Translations under genes and position numbers: made by a program
Notes under the pieces: generated by a model
Seen by the model: the letters and a program-made list of their open reading frames with translations, nothing else
Told to the model about the DNA's origin: nothing
Database searches by the model: none
In this document: positions 18,955-28,126 of the stretch, one piece after another
Numbering within the stretch: the stretch's first letter is position 1
Layout of the letters: the number at the start of each line of letters is the position of its first letter
From: Herbiconiux sp. VKM Ac-1786
GTDB taxonomy: Bacteria; Actinomycetota; Actinomycetes; Actinomycetales; Microbacteriaceae
Direction of reading: 5' to 3'
Length of the DNA: 64,000 nucleotides
Assembly (NCBI RefSeq): GCF_015350805.1
Contig: NZ_JADKSG010000002.1
Coordinates: 620,001 to 684,000, forward strand

Positions 18955-19484
18955 GACGAGGTTCCTCCCTGAGGGGTGTTGTTCGGGATGATGGCGCCGG
19001 CGGCGTCGATCAGCCGGCCGGCGTCACCGAGGTCGGTGGCGCGGACGTAGCTCTCGACCTCGGCCGGGCCGGTGGTGGAGTCGTAGGTCCAGTCGATGCG
19101 CACGAGCCCGCCGGGCTCGACGACGCGGTCGATGGTCCAGGTGGAGGTGCCCACCGAGCGCAGGCGCTCGCGGGCGATGAAGGTCTCGGGCTCGCCGGGG
19201 ACGACGAGCGACAGGCCGTTCTCGAGCACCGTCAGCACGCCGCGTCCGCGGAAGGCGAGCCCCGGGATGGTCAGGCGGTTCAGCGGGTCGCCCGCCGCGG
19301 TGGTGGCGACGTAGAGAACGGATGCCCGGGCGAGCTCCCGGCCGCGCGCGGCCTCGGCCGGAGCATCCGTCGCCCGGCCGAACGCCGACTGGCGGCGGCG
19401 CCTCGCGCGCCAGGCCCACACCATGGCGCCGAGCACGAGCGCGGCGAAGAGTGTGACGAGCACGCCGGGGACGAGCCGCTCCAT
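18951..19484 (-). CDS. PH-like domain membrane protein of the pyr operon
   Basis: 177 residues with one N-terminal transmembrane segment (about residues 5-25) followed by a basic stretch WRARRRRQS, so the bulk is predicted cytoplasmic. The C-terminal part is beta-rich, like the PH-like domain family placed between pyrC and carA in actinobacteria (the position of Rv1382 in M. tuberculosis). The function is unknown; constant linkage to pyr genes suggests a role tied to pyrimidine enzymes or their membrane localisation. It meets pyrC by a one-base TGATG overlap. Confidence 0.8.
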   Translation of the reverse strand: MERLVPGVLVTLFAALVLGAMVWAWRARRRRQSAFGRATDAPAEAARGRELARASVLYVATTAAGDPLNRLTIPGLAFRGRGVLTVLENGLSLVVPGEPETFIARERLRSVGTSTWTIDRVVEPGGLVRIDWTYDSTTGPAEVESYVRATDLGDAGRLIDAAGAIIPNNTPQGGTSS

Positions 19485-20827
19485 CAGCGCACCGCCGCTT
19501 CGGCGGCGTCGGCCGCTTCCCAGACGGGTGCGAGCTCGCCGTCGCGGAGGGTCGCGAAGCCCTCGTGGAAGGTCCAGCGCACGCTGCCCGCGAGGGTGGC
19601 GCCGAGGTAGGGCGAGTTCTGGCTGCGGCCGTGCAGGCGCTCGAGGTCGAAGACGCTCGAGGCGGCGGGGTCGACGAGGGTGAGGTTCGCGGGCGCGCCG
19701 TCCTCGAAGTCGTGCGAGTGCCCCTCGAGCCGGCCGATCGCCGCGGGCGCCTGCGAGAGCACGCGGGCGACGTCGGCCCAGTCGAGCAGCCCGGTGTCGA
19801 CGAGCGCGGTCTGCACCACGGGCAGGGCCGACTCGAGGCCGACCATGCCGAAGGCCGCCGCGTCCCACTCGCACTCCTTCGCCTCGCGCGGGTGCGGGGC
19901 GTGGTCGGTGGCGATGATGTCGATCGTGCCGTCGGCGACGGCCTCGCGGAGCGCCTGCACGTCCTCGTCGCGGCGGAGCGGCGGGTTCACCTTGTAGCGC
20001 GCGTCGTAGCTGCGGATGAGCTCCTCGGTGAGCAGCAGGTGGTGCGGGGTCGCCTCGGCGGTGACCGGGATGCCCCGGGCCTTCGCCCAGCGGATCACGT
20101 CGACCGAGCCGGCGGTGGAGAGGTGGCAGATGTGTAGGCGGGCGCCGACGTGCTCGGCGAGCAGCACGTCGCGGGCGATGATCGACTCCTCAGCGACGGC
20201 GGGCCAGCCCTTCAGGCCCAGCTCGCTGCTCAGGGCGCCCTCGTTCATCTGGGCGTTCTCGGTCAGCCGAGGGTCCTGGGCGTGCTGGGCGATCACACCG
20301 TCGAAGGTCTTCACGTACTCCAGCGCGCGGCGCATGAGCAGGGAGTCGTGGACGCACGTGCCGTCGTCGGAGAAGACCCGCACGCCGGCGCGAGACTGGG
20401 CCATCGCGCCGATCTCGCTGAGGCGCTCGCCGCCGAGACCCACGGTGACGGCGCCGATCGGGCGCACGGTCGCGTAGCCGGCGGCGCGGCCGAGGGCCTG
20501 CACCTGCTCCACGACGCCCGCGGTATCGGAGACGGGGAGCGTGTTGGCCATGGCGAACACGGCGGTGAAGCCGCCGGCCGCGGCGGCGCGGGTGCCCGTG
20601 AGCACGGTCTCGCTCTGCTCGAAGCCCGGCTCGCGGAGGTGGGTGTGCAGGTCGACGAGACCCGGCAGGGCCACGAGGCCCGCGGCGTCGACGACCGTGG
20701 CGGCGGCCGTGGCGGCTCGGCCCGCGGCGGCCCCGGTCGACACGATGCGGCCGCCCTCGATCAGGATGTCGGCGCCGGCACCGTTCGGCAGGGTCGCGCC
20801 CTTCAGCAGGTAGCTCTGCTCGCTCAA
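19484..20827 (-). CDS. pyrC: Dihydroorotase
   Basis: Cyclises carbamoyl aspartate to dihydroorotate. The 447-residue amidohydrolase shows the zinc motif [10 protein letters not shown], substrate residues around [33 protein letters not shown] and the catalytic Asp in ATDHAPHP. The start is a TTG that shares bases with the pyrB stop (TTGA); no ATG or GTG is suitably placed, and the in-frame upstream extension only shadows pyrB. Confidence 0.96.
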   Translation of the reverse strand: MSEQSYLLKGATLPNGAGADILIEGGRIVSTGAAAGRAATAAATVVDAAGLVALPGLVDLHTHLREPGFEQSETVLTGTRAAAAGGFTAVFAMANTLPVSDTAGVVEQVQALGRAAGYATVRPIGAVTVGLGGERLSEIGAMAQSRAGVRVFSDDGTCVHDSLLMRRALEYVKTFDGVIAQHAQDPRLTENAQMNEGALSSELGLKGWPAVAEESIIARDVLLAEHVGARLHICHLSTAGSVDVIRWAKARGIPVTAEATPHHLLLTEELIRSYDARYKVNPPLRRDEDVQALREAVADGTIDIIATDHAPHPREAKECEWDAAAFGMVGLESALPVVQTALVDTGLLDWADVARVLSQAPAAIGRLEGHSHDFEDGAPANLTLVDPAASSVFDLERLHGRSQNSPYLGATLAGSVRWTFHEGFATLRDGELAPVWEAADAAEAAVR

Positions 20828-21789
20828 CTCAGGGCCTCTCGCTCGCCTCGCTCGCCGGAGAGCAGCAGATAGAGCACTGCCATCCGGATGGACACCCCGT
20901 TCGCGACCTGCTCGAGCACGGTCGACTGCGCGGAATCGGCCGCGCCCGACGAGATCTCGAGGCCGCGGTTCATCGGTCCGGGGTGCATCACAATCGTATC
21001 CGGGCGCAAGGTCGCCATCCGCTCGTCGTCGAGGCCCCACTGCCGCGCGTACTCGCGAGCGTTGGGGAAGTAGGCGGCGTTCATCCGCTCGCTCTGGATG
21101 CGCAGCATCATCAGCACGTCGGGGCGCACGGCGGCGAGCGTCGCGTCGAGGTCGAAGCCCACCGCGGCGGGCCAGGTCTCGGCGCCGACGGGCACCAGGG
21201 TGGCGGGCGCGACGAAGGTGAGCTCGGCCCCGAGGGTCTCGAGCAGCCAGAGGTTCGAGCGCGCGACGCGGGAGTGCAGGATGTCGCCGACGATGACGAC
21301 GCGCACGCCGTCGAGGGCCTTGCCGCGGCTCGCGTCGCCGTGCAGGCGGCGGCGCATCGTGAAGGCGTCGAGCAGGGCCTGGGTCGGATGCTCGTGCGTG
21401 CCGTCGCCCGCGTTCACGACGCCCGCGTCGATCCAGTCGCTCTGCGCCAGCACCTGGGGCGCGCCCGAGGCGTGGTGGCGGATGACGACGCCGTCGGCGC
21501 CCATCGCGGCCAGAGTCTGCGCGGTGTCCTTCAGGCTCTCGCCCTTGGAGACGCTGGAGCCCTTCGCCGAGAAGTTGATCACGTCGGCCGAGAGCCGCTT
21601 GGCGGCGGCCTCGAACGAGATGCGGGTGCGCGTGGAGTCCTCGAAGAAGAGGTTCACGACCGTCTTGCCGCGGAGGGTCGGCAGCTTCTTGACCTCGCGG
21701 TTCTGCACGTCGGCCATGTCCTCGGCGATGTCGAGGATGCGCACGGCCTCGTCGCGGCTGAGGTCCTTGGTGGAGAGGAGGTGTCTCAT
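20824..21789 (-). CDS. pyrB: Aspartate carbamoyltransferase catalytic subunit
   Basis: Joins carbamoyl phosphate and aspartate, the committed pyrimidine step. 321 residues; no pyrI regulatory subunit is present nearby. The carbamoyl-phosphate motif [17 protein letters not shown], the [12 protein letters not shown] loop, [10 protein letters not shown] and [11 protein letters not shown] are all present. It overlaps pyrR upstream by ATGA and pyrC downstream by TTGA. Confidence 0.98.
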   Translation of the reverse strand: MRHLLSTKDLSRDEAVRILDIAEDMADVQNREVKKLPTLRGKTVVNLFFEDSTRTRISFEAAAKRLSADVINFSAKGSSVSKGESLKDTAQTLAAMGADGVVIRHHASGAPQVLAQSDWIDAGVVNAGDGTHEHPTQALLDAFTMRRRLHGDASRGKALDGVRVVIVGDILHSRVARSNLWLLETLGAELTFVAPATLVPVGAETWPAAVGFDLDATLAAVRPDVLMMLRIQSERMNAAYFPNAREYARQWGLDDERMATLRPDTIVMHPGPMNRGLEISSGAADSAQSTVLEQVANGVSIRMAVLYLLLSGERGEREALS

Positions 21790-22322
21790 CCCTCGATCGT
21801 CACCTCCTCGGTGGCATCGAGCCCGGCGAGGCGCACGTTGATGCGCTCGGCCCGGGACGTCGGCAGGTTCTTGCCCACGAAGTCGGCGCGGATCGGCAGG
21901 TCGCGGTGGCCCCGGTCGACCAGCACCGCGAGGCGCACGGCGCGGGGACGGCCGAGGTCGTTGAGCGCGTCGAGCGCGGCCCGGATGGTGCGGCCGGAGT
22001 ACAGCACGTCGTCGACGAGCACGACCGTCTTGCCGTCGATGCCCTGCCGGGGGACCTGAGTCGGCTGCGGCGTGCGAGTCGGGTGCTTCGACAGGTCGTC
22101 GCGGTACATCGTGATGTCGAGCGCGCCGACCATGCCGGCCGGGTCGCTGCCGGGTTCGATGCCGCCGATCAGCGCGCCGATGCGCTCGGCGAGCAGCACT
22201 CCGCGCGTCGGGATCCCGAGGATCACCAGATCGTCCGCTCCCCGGTTGGACTCGAGGATCTCGTGCGAGATCCGAGTCAACGCCCGGGCTATGTCAGCCT
22301 GCTGCAGCACGGTACGTGCCAT
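21786..22322 (-). CDS. pyrR: PyrR bifunctional regulator / uracil phosphoribosyltransferase
   Basis: 178-residue RNA-binding regulator of the pyr operon, with the phosphoribosyltransferase fold. The PRPP loop [18 protein letters not shown] and [17 protein letters not shown] are visible. It is the first gene of the operon. Its ATG is preceded by a strong AAGGAGGT eight bases upstream, and that Shine-Dalgarno can be sequestered by a leader hairpin with PyrR-site features, indicating feedback on its own translation. In M. smegmatis PyrR is reported to act by translational repression, which fits. Confidence 0.97.
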   Translation of the reverse strand: MARTVLQQADIARALTRISHEILESNRGADDLVILGIPTRGVLLAERIGALIGGIEPGSDPAGMVGALDITMYRDDLSKHPTRTPQPTQVPRQGIDGKTVVLVDDVLYSGRTIRAALDALNDLGRPRAVRLAVLVDRGHRDLPIRADFVGKNLPTSRAERINVRLAGLDATEEVTIEG

Positions 22323-22333
22323 AACGACCGACC

Positions 22334-22365
22334 TCCTTCCCCGCCTCCCGGACGGCCTTAAAGGA
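22334..22365 (-). promoter_or_regulatory. Candidate PyrR-binding hairpin sequestering the pyrR Shine-Dalgarno
   Basis: On the minus-strand transcript, UCCUU (22365-22361) can pair with AAGGA (22338-22334), which is part of the Shine-Dalgarno. Above it are a purine-rich UAAGG 5' bulge opposite GG, a CCG/CGG stem (22355-22353 with 22343-22341) and a nine-base loop UCCGGGAGG. The loop resembles the UCCNGNGAGG core of known PyrR sites but is one base shorter. The structure is predicted by hand from complementarity; its function is inferred from PyrR biology. Confidence 0.6.
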
Positions 22366-22382
22366 TGCCTGTGTACCCCTCC

Positions 22383-22388
22383 ACCCTA
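22383..22388 (-). promoter_or_regulatory. Candidate -10 element of the pyr operon
   Basis: TAGGGT on the minus strand lies 60 bases upstream of the pyrR start. A transcript starting about seven bases downstream would contain the whole leader hairpin. I find no good -35 at 16-18 bases, so this is a weak call. Confidence 0.35.
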
Positions 22389-22573
22389 GCAGCGGAGCCA
22401 CCGTCCCTGCGTGCGCACTGCGGCCAGCCGTTCCGGCAGCTGACCAGCGCGATCGGCCTGACATCACAGGCGCCCGAAGGAGATCAAGCTCTGCAGACAC
22501 GAAATTCTCTCTCTCGGATGTGACTGACACTGGGCGGACCTCAGTGGTGGCTCGCTTCCGCGGAACCTCGAGC

Positions 22574-22579
22574 TATGCT
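22574..22579 (+). promoter_or_regulatory. Candidate -10 element for leaderless expression of the orphan gene
   Basis: TATGCT is followed by exactly six bases and then the ATG at 22586, so the predicted start of transcription is the A of the codon. No -35 match is seen. If transcription starts there, the downstream ATG at 22604 with GAGG before it would also be usable. Confidence 0.5.
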
Positions 22580-22585
22580 CATCAT

Positions 22586-23719
22586 ATGCCCTCCGAGGAT
22601 GCGATGCACGACGACATCGTCGAGGCCTGGCGCGTGCGCCTCGCGGAACTCGAGCGGCGGTTCGGCGCCCCGCTTCCCGCTGCGATGGACGCTGGATCCG
22701 CGCCACCCCGACCGGTCTCCGCCGCCTGGAGGTCGGCCATGGCGGAGCGCGAGGAGCTGCTGACGCCGCTCGCGCTCGAGATGGCCGACGGTTACGCCGA
22801 CTTGGACACGGCGGGGCGGCGCCGGGTCATCGCGCTTCTCACCGCGCATCCACACGTGGAGTGGCAGTGGCCGGGCGTCGCCCACCACGCGTTCGAGGCC
22901 TACCTCGCGTCAGGCGACGAGGCCCACGTTCGCCGTGCGCTCGCCCTCACTGCCATCTATGACCTCCGCGCTCAGAGCCGGGACTTCCACCGAGTGATCC
23001 TCCCGGTGCGCGATCGTCTGGAAGCGAAGGGCGTCGACGTCGCTGCGGTGTTCGACGCCGGTCTTCTGTTGGCCGTCGAACACGACGACCCGACGGCGGG
23101 AGCCTTCGGTCTGTTCACCGCGCTCGGGCGGGCGTGGCTCCCGTACCGGCCGCAATCGGCCGAGCTCGATCCCGCTGAGTCGGACCGACTGATCAGCGGG
23201 TGGGAGCGACAGCTCCGGGATCTCGAGGAGGGGTCGACCGTCGAGCTGCCCGACGTGATCGCCCTGGCGCTGCCGATGGCCGAGTCCTACCGGCACCGTC
23301 TGGGAGCGGCCGAGCGGTCCCGTGTCCGGGGACTGCTGTCCGCCTGTCCCCGGGTGGAGGACGTCTGGGCCGAGCTGACGTCGAGCGCCCTCGCCCGCAG
23401 CGCGCGCCGCCACCAGCGTGCCGACCTCGAGCTCGCACTGGCCCTCATCGCGCTGTCCGCCCGCGGCGCCCGCGACGACCGCATCACCGACGGTCTCCGT
23501 GATGCTCGATCCACGATGCTCGCTGCCGGTGTCGACCTCGGATCGACCTTGAGCGAGGCCGTGCGACTGGTCTCCCCCGTCGACGGCGCCCAGGACGAAG
23601 CGCTCATCGCGCTCTTCGGCAAGTCCTCGGCGTACTCCCCCGTGGTCGCCTCAGCGCCCGACGTCGCGATCGGGCGGACACAGAAGGCCCCGAGACCGAA
23701 GTCTCAGGGCCGTACGTGA
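22586..23719 (+). CDS. Unrecognised protein with two tandem alpha-helical repeats
   Basis: A 377-residue protein that I cannot assign to a family. It has no signal peptide, membrane segment or catalytic motif I recognise, and is predicted largely helical and cytoplasmic. Residues about 60-163 and 222-328 align with each other: LALEMADGY with LALPMAESY, GRRRVIALLTAHPHVEWQW with ERSRVRGLLSACPRVEDVW, and the ends LEAKGVDVAAVFDAGLLL with MLAAGVDLGSTLSEAVRL. The gene stands alone on the plus strand, divergent from pyrR and convergent with nusB, and its last codons contain the nusB-side terminator hairpin. The start is either ATG 22586 (leaderless signal) or ATG 22604 (GAGG five bases upstream). 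Confidence 0.75.
   Translation: MPSEDAMHDDIVEAWRVRLAELERRFGAPLPAAMDAGSAPPRPVSAAWRSAMAEREELLTPLALEMADGYADLDTAGRRRVIALLTAHPHVEWQWPGVAHHAFEAYLASGDEAHVRRALALTAIYDLRAQSRDFHRVILPVRDRLEAKGVDVAAVFDAGLLLAVEHDDPTAGAFGLFTALGRAWLPYRPQSAELDPAESDRLISGWERQLRDLEEGSTVELPDVIALALPMAESYRHRLGAAERSRVRGLLSACPRVEDVWAELTSSALARSARRHQRADLELALALIALSARGARDDRITDGLRDARSTMLAAGVDLGSTLSEAVRLVSPVDGAQDEALIALFGKSSAYSPVVASAPDVAIGRTQKAPRPKSQGRT
23686..23711 (-). terminator. Rho-independent terminator after nusB, inside the orphan gene's 3' end
   Basis: Arms of 11 bases (23686-23696 and 23701-23711) pair with one mismatch around a four-base loop that reads UUCG on the minus transcript, followed by UUCUGU. It lies 34 bases past the nusB stop and within the last codons of the convergent plus-strand gene; it may also fold in that gene's mRNA. 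Confidence 0.75.
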
Positions 23720-23744
23720 CCACTCGCGAGGTGGAGAGCGCCGG

Positions 23745-24155
23745 TCAGGCGGCCTGGGCCACCTTGCCCAGGACGCCGTTCACGAAGCCGGCCGAGTCGT
23801 CGGTCGAGAGCGTCTTGGCGAGCTCGACCGCCTCGGCGATCGCGACGCCCGCGGGCACCTCGTCGTTGTAGAGGATCTCCCAGACGCCGATGCGCAGCAG
23901 GGCGCGGTCGATCGTCGGCATGCGCGCGATCGTCCAGCCCTGGGCGTAGCTCTCGATGGTCTCGTCGATCTCGCTGAAGCGGTCGGTGACGCCGTCGACG
24001 ATCTCACGAGCGTACAGCCACGAGTTCTGCCGGTCGGGCTGGGTCGCCGCCCGGCCGGCCTCGGCCGCGAGGGCCTCGGCGATCGGGATCTGCCGCACGT
24101 CGGCGGCGTAGAGGATGTCGAGGGCCCGCTTGCGGGCCTTCGTGCGTGCGCTCAA
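23745..24155 (-). CDS. nusB: Transcription antitermination / rRNA processing factor NusB
   Basis: 136-residue all-helical RNA-binding protein that, with NusE (S10), binds boxA of rRNA transcripts. Seen: ARTKARKRALDILYAADVR at the N-terminus, PTIDRALLRIGVWEILY and the closing VAIAEAVELAKTLSTDDSAGFVNGVLGK. The start is TTG, nine bases after the efp stop, without a clear Shine-Dalgarno. The efp-nusB order is conserved in actinobacteria. Confidence 0.96.
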   Translation of the reverse strand: MSARTKARKRALDILYAADVRQIPIAEALAAEAGRAATQPDRQNSWLYAREIVDGVTDRFSEIDETIESYAQGWTIARMPTIDRALLRIGVWEILYNDEVPAGVAIAEAVELAKTLSTDDSAGFVNGVLGKVAQAA

Positions 24156-24164
24156 CGACGGCGC

Positions 24165-24725
24165 CTAGTTGACCCGGCCGAGGTAGTCGCCCGTGCGGGT
24201 GTCGACCTTGACCTTGGTGCCGATCTCGAGGAACAGCGGGACGTTGATCTGGTAGCCGGTCTCGACGGTGGCGGGCTTGGTGCCGCCGGTCGAGCGGTCG
24301 CCCTGCAGGCCCGGCTCGGTGTAGGTGATCTCGAGCACGACCGAGGCGGGGAGCTCGACGTAGAGCGGCTCGCCGTCGGTGAGCGCGATGGTCGCGGTCT
24401 GCTGCTCGAGCAGGAAGTTGGCGGCGTCGCCGACGATCGTGCCCGGGATGGTGATCTGGTCGTAGTCGCTCGTGTCCATGAACACGAAGTCCTCGCCGTC
24501 CTTGTACAGGTACTGGAAGTCGCGACGGTCGACATTGGCCGTCTCGATCTTCGCGCCGGCGTTGAAGGTGCGGTCGACGAGCTTGCCGGTGCGCACGTTC
24601 TTGATCTTGGTGCGCACGAAGGCGCCGCCCTTGCCCGGCTTGACGTGCTGGAACTCGATCACGTTCCAGAGCTGGCCGTCGATGTCCAGCACGGTGCCGT
24701 TCTTGATGTCGTTCGTTGAAGCCAT
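24165..24725 (-). CDS. efp: Elongation factor P
   Basis: 186-residue, three-domain tRNA-mimic that relieves ribosome stalling at polyproline. The N-terminal KOW-like domain contains the modification loop [14 protein letters not shown], where the apical residue is Lys; no EpmA, YmfI or EarP-type modifier is visible in this window. The ATG at 24725 has no Shine-Dalgarno, the preceding bases being CCCCTCC, so initiation may depend on structure or a short leader. A near-perfect 20-base palindrome lies 32 bases upstream. Confidence 0.97.
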   Translation of the reverse strand: MASTNDIKNGTVLDIDGQLWNVIEFQHVKPGKGGAFVRTKIKNVRTGKLVDRTFNAGAKIETANVDRRDFQYLYKDGEDFVFMDTSDYDQITIPGTIVGDAANFLLEQQTATIALTDGEPLYVELPASVVLEITYTEPGLQGDRSTGGTKPATVETGYQINVPLFLEIGTKVKVDTRTGDYLGRVN

Positions 24726-24756
24726 GGAGGGGATGATCCGTTTCGAAGAAGATGGT

Positions 24757-24776
24757 GCGACCGGCATGTCGGTCGC
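24757..24776. repeat. Near-perfect 20-bp palindrome upstream of efp
   Basis: GCGACC (24757-24762) and GGTCGC (24771-24776) are perfect inverted arms, and the pairing continues inward (G-C, G-T, C-G) to the centre, leaving only one imperfect pair in twenty bases. It sits in the 107-base gap between aroQ and efp. It could be an operator for a dimeric regulator or an RNA hairpin in the efp leader. I do not recognise the regulator. Confidence 0.6.
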
Positions 24777-24832
24777 GGAGGTCCTCGAAGAGTGTACCGG
24801 TTCCGCCTCAGCGACCGCTCGGGCCCGTGCGG

Positions 24833-25267
24833 TCAGTGCCAGAGCAGCGAGGCCAGCGCCAGCCGGTACGACCCGAAGCCGAACCCGGCGATCACCCCGG
24901 TCGCGATCCCCGAGATCACACTCGTGTGCCGGAACGTCTCCCGTGCGTGCGGGTTCGAGATGTGCACCTCGATCAGCGGCACCCCCGCCTTCGTCACGAG
25001 CGCGGCCGCATCCCGCAGCGCGTACGAGTAGTGCGTGAACGCGGCGGGGTTCAGGATGACCGGGGTCGCCGTGTCGACGGCTTCGTACAGCCACGACACC
25101 AGCTCGGCCTCGTCGTTGGTCTGCCGGAGGTCGATCGAGAGCTGACCGGCCGCGTCGGTCTCGAGCAGCCGCCGGAGGGAGTCGAGGTCCTGCGACCCGT
25201 AGACATCGGGCTCGCGGCTGCCGAGGCGACCGAGGTTCGGCCCGTTGAGGACGAGGACAGACGACAT
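24833..25267 (-). CDS. aroQ: 3-dehydroquinate dehydratase, type II
   Basis: Third shikimate step, by the small dodecameric type II enzyme of 144 residues. Active-site elements are visible: [18 protein letters not shown] with the catalytic Tyr, [23 protein letters not shown] and [12 protein letters not shown] with the catalytic His. The ATG at 25267 lies nine bases after the aroB stop. Much longer in-frame readings upstream only shadow aroB and aroK. Confidence 0.97.
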   Translation of the reverse strand: MSSVLVLNGPNLGRLGSREPDVYGSQDLDSLRRLLETDAAGQLSIDLRQTNDEAELVSWLYEAVDTATPVILNPAAFTHYSYALRDAAALVTKAGVPLIEVHISNPHARETFRHTSVISGIATGVIAGFGFGSYRLALASLLWH

Positions 25268-25275
25268 GCGAGCTC

Positions 25276-26355
25276 CTAGGAGGCGATCTCTTGGTACGCG
25301 GCGAACAGCAGGGAGGTCTCCGGCCCGGCGAGCACCGAGGGGCGCGCCAGGTCGTCGAGCACGATGAACCGCAGCATCCCGCCGCGCGACTTCTTGTCGC
25401 GCTGCATCGTGGCGAGCAGCGTCTGCCAGCGCCCGGCCGGGTACTCGGTCGGCAGCGTCAGCGAGGTCAGGATGCGCCGGTGCCGGTCGACGACCTCGTC
25501 CGACAGCGATCCGGTGAGGCGCCCGAGCTCGGCCGCGAACATCATGCCGACGGCCACCGCCGCGCCGTGCCGCCACTGGTACCGCTCGGCGTGCTCGATC
25601 GCGTGCCCGAGGGTGTGCCCGTAGTTGAGGATCTCGCGGAGGCCCGCCTCCTTGAAGTCCGAGCTGACGACCCGCGCCTTGACGGCGACCGACAGCTCGA
25701 TCAGCCGTCGCAGCTCGTCGGAGGTGGGGTCGGTGGCCCGGTCGACGTCGGCCTCGATGATGTCGAGGATCTCGGGCTCGGCGATGAAGCCGCACTTCAC
25801 GACCTCCCCGAAGCCGGCGAGGATCTCGTTCCGCGGCAGCGGTGCGAGGGTGTCGAGGTCTTCGACCACGAGCGACGGGGCGTAGAAGGCGCCGACGAGG
25901 TTCTTGCCCTCGTTGGTGTTGATGCCGGTCTTGCCGCCGACGGCCGCGTCGACCATGCCGAGCAGCGTGGTCGGCACCTGCACGAGCGTGACGCCGCGCA
26001 GCCAGGTCGCGGCGACGAAGCCGGCCAGGTCGGTGACGGCTCCACCGCCGAAGCCGACCACGGCGTCGGTGCGGGTGAAGTCGGCCTGGCCGAGCACCTG
26101 CCAGCAGAACGAGGCGACCTCGATGCGCTTGCCGGCCTCCGCATCCGGGATCTCGGCCAGCAGCACCTCGTAGCGGTCGAGCAGGCTCTCGCGCAGGCTC
26201 GCGGCCGCCTGGCCGAGGGTCGGCGGATGCACGATCAGCACCTTCTTCACCCCGGGGCCGAAGCCCTCGGCGACCCGCCCCAGGATGCCGCGGCCGACGA
26301 GCACGTCGTAGCCGTTCTCTCCGCTGACGGGGATGACGGTGGGCTCGGCGCTCAT
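25276..26355 (-). CDS. aroB: 3-dehydroquinate synthase
   Basis: Second shikimate step, NAD- and metal-dependent cyclisation of DAHP. 359 residues. Visible signatures are [47 protein letters not shown], the metal-binding Glu in FGEVVKCG and the His in [12 protein letters not shown]. The ATG at 26355 overlaps the aroK stop (ATGA); the 24-residue extension upstream lies in aroK. Confidence 0.97.
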   Translation of the reverse strand: MSAEPTVIPVSGENGYDVLVGRGILGRVAEGFGPGVKKVLIVHPPTLGQAAASLRESLLDRYEVLLAEIPDAEAGKRIEVASFCWQVLGQADFTRTDAVVGFGGGAVTDLAGFVAATWLRGVTLVQVPTTLLGMVDAAVGGKTGINTNEGKNLVGAFYAPSLVVEDLDTLAPLPRNEILAGFGEVVKCGFIAEPEILDIIEADVDRATDPTSDELRRLIELSVAVKARVVSSDFKEAGLREILNYGHTLGHAIEHAERYQWRHGAAVAVGMMFAAELGRLTGSLSDEVVDRHRRILTSLTLPTEYPAGRWQTLLATMQRDKKSRGGMLRFIVLDDLARPSVLAGPETSLLFAAYQEIAS

Positions 26356-26894
26356 CGCACGATCTCCTTCTTCTCGTTCGAGGCCTTCTGGTCCGCCCGC
26401 TTCGGGTTCGCCGCGCTGCCGAGCCACTCCATGATCTCGGCGGCGACCCGCTCGGTGGGCAGCGAGCTCGTGTCGGCGGTGTGGTCGGCGAGCCGCTCGT
26501 AGAGCTCCCGGCGGCGCTCGTAGACGGCCTTCCAGGTCTCGACGTCGGGCACGGTGGGGCGTTTGCCGTTGCCGAGCCGCCCGGCGACGACATCAGGATG
26601 CACGCTCAGCAGCACGACCGGCCACGAACCGATGTCACGCTGCGTCTCTTGGTCGAGCACCGCTCCTCCCCCGAAGGCGACGACCCCGTCGCTCTCCAGC
26701 GCCGTCACGACGGCCGCCCGCTCGAGGGCGCGGAAGTGCGCCTCCCCGTGGGACGCGAAGATCTCCGGGATCGGCCCGTGCGACGTGACCACGAGACGGT
26801 CGGTGTCGACGAAGCCGGTGCCGAGCATCCGCGCCAGCTTCTTGCCGATGCGCGACTTGCCCGAGGCCGGCGGCCCGATCAGCACCACCCTCAT
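26352..26894 (-). CDS. aroK: Shikimate kinase
   Basis: Phosphorylates shikimate with ATP. 180 residues. Walker A is [15 protein letters not shown] and the shikimate/Mg site is [19 protein letters not shown] is the conserved glycine-rich loop. The protein carries a basic C-terminal tail beyond the usual core. It is joined to aroC and aroB by ATGA overlaps, giving the compact order aroC-aroK-aroB-aroQ. Confidence 0.97.
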   Translation of the reverse strand: MRVVLIGPPASGKSRIGKKLARMLGTGFVDTDRLVVTSHGPIPEIFASHGEAHFRALERAAVVTALESDGVVAFGGGAVLDQETQRDIGSWPVVLLSVHPDVVAGRLGNGKRPTVPDVETWKAVYERRRELYERLADHTADTSSLPTERVAAEIMEWLGSAANPKRADQKASNEKKEIVR

Positions 26895-28090
26895 GCGCGG
26901 GCGATGCCGGTGCGCAGCGCCTCGGGGATGGCCGCGAGGTAGCCCTCGAGGTTGCGGCGGGTCTCGCCGACGGAGTCGCCGCCGAACTTCTCGAGCACGG
27001 CGTTGGCGAGCACCAGCGCGGTCATGGCCTCGGCCACGACCCCCGCGGCGGGCACGGCGCAGACGTCGGAGCGCTGGTGGTGCGCCGCCGCGTCCTCCCC
27101 CGTGGCCACGTCGATCGTGTGCAGGGCGTGCGGCACGGTGGCGATCGGCTTCATGCCGGCGCGCACCCGCAGCACGGTGCCCGTGGACATACCGCCCTCG
27201 GTGCCGCCCGCGCGGTCGGTGGACCGCGTGATCTCGTCACCCTCGCGGTAGAGCTCGTCGTGCGCGGCCGAACCCCGGCGGCGGGTGGTCTCGAAGCCGT
27301 CGCCGACCTCGACGCCCTTGATGGCCTGGATGCCCATCAGCGCAGCCGCCAGCTGCGAGTCGAGCCGGCGATCCCAGTGCACGTGCGAACCGAGGCCCGG
27401 GGGCAGCCCGTAGGCGAGCACCTCGACGACCCCGCCGAGGGTGTCGCCCTCCTTGTGGGCGTCGTCGATCTCGGCGACCATCAGCGCGCTCGTGGCGGCG
27501 TCGAAGCAGCGCACCGGGTCGGCGTCGAGCGCGTCGACGTCAGCGGGCTTCGGCAGGGCGGCGCCCTCGGGCACGCGCACCGGCCCGATCGCGAGGGTGT
27601 GGCTGACGAGGGTGATGCCGAGCTCGCCGAGGAAGGCGCGGGCGATTGCGCCGAGCGCGACACGGGCCGCCGTCTCACGGGCGCTCGCACGCTCGAGGAT
27701 GGGGCGGGCCTCGTCGAAGTCGTACTTCTGCATGCCCACCAGGTCGGCGTGGCCCGGGCGGGGGCGCGTCAGCGGGGCGCTGCGGCCGCGGCCGGGCAGC
27801 TCCTCGTCGAGGGGCTCGACGCCCATCACCTCGGTCCACTTCGGCCACTCGGTGTTGCCGATGCGCACGGCGACGGGGCTGCCGAGGGTGCGGCCGTGCA
27901 CGACGCCGCCCGTCATGGCGAGCTCGTCCTGCTCGAACTTCATGCGGGCGCCGCGGCCGTAGCCGAGCTTGCGCCGCGCGAGGTCGGTGCGCAGCTGATC
28001 GAGTGTGACCGGGATGCCGGACGGAAGACCCTCGACGATGGCGACGAGTTCTTGACCGTGGGACTCCCCGGCGGTGAGCCAACGAAGCAT
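26891..28090 (-). CDS. aroC: Chorismate synthase
   Basis: Makes chorismate from EPSP using reduced FMN; 399 residues. Family signatures are [17 protein letters not shown] at the N-terminus, [12 protein letters not shown], the [18 protein letters not shown] block, and SGGMSTG-like [13 protein letters not shown]. The ATG at 28090 puts the GESHG motif at the normal position near residue 8. Its product feeds trpE elsewhere in the window. EPSP synthase (aroA) is not encoded here. Confidence 0.97.
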   Translation of the reverse strand: MLRWLTAGESHGQELVAIVEGLPSGIPVTLDQLRTDLARRKLGYGRGARMKFEQDELAMTGGVVHGRTLGSPVAVRIGNTEWPKWTEVMGVEPLDEELPGRGRSAPLTRPRPGHADLVGMQKYDFDEARPILERASARETAARVALGAIARAFLGELGITLVSHTLAIGPVRVPEGAALPKPADVDALDADPVRCFDAATSALMVAEIDDAHKEGDTLGGVVEVLAYGLPPGLGSHVHWDRRLDSQLAAALMGIQAIKGVEVGDGFETTRRRGSAAHDELYREGDEITRSTDRAGGTEGGMSTGTVLRVRAGMKPIATVPHALHTIDVATGEDAAAHHQRSDVCAVPAAGVVAEAMTALVLANAVLEKFGGDSVGETRRNLEGYLAAIPEALRTGIARA

Positions 28091-28126
28091 GGTTACGATC
28101 CTCCCACAGACGGAGGACACTCCCGC

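Noticed and set aside
19484-21040. Start of pyrC at 21040 giving 518 residues
   Set aside because: The additional residues are pyrB read out of frame. The TTG at 20827 forms a TTGA overlap and gives the normal dihydroorotase length.
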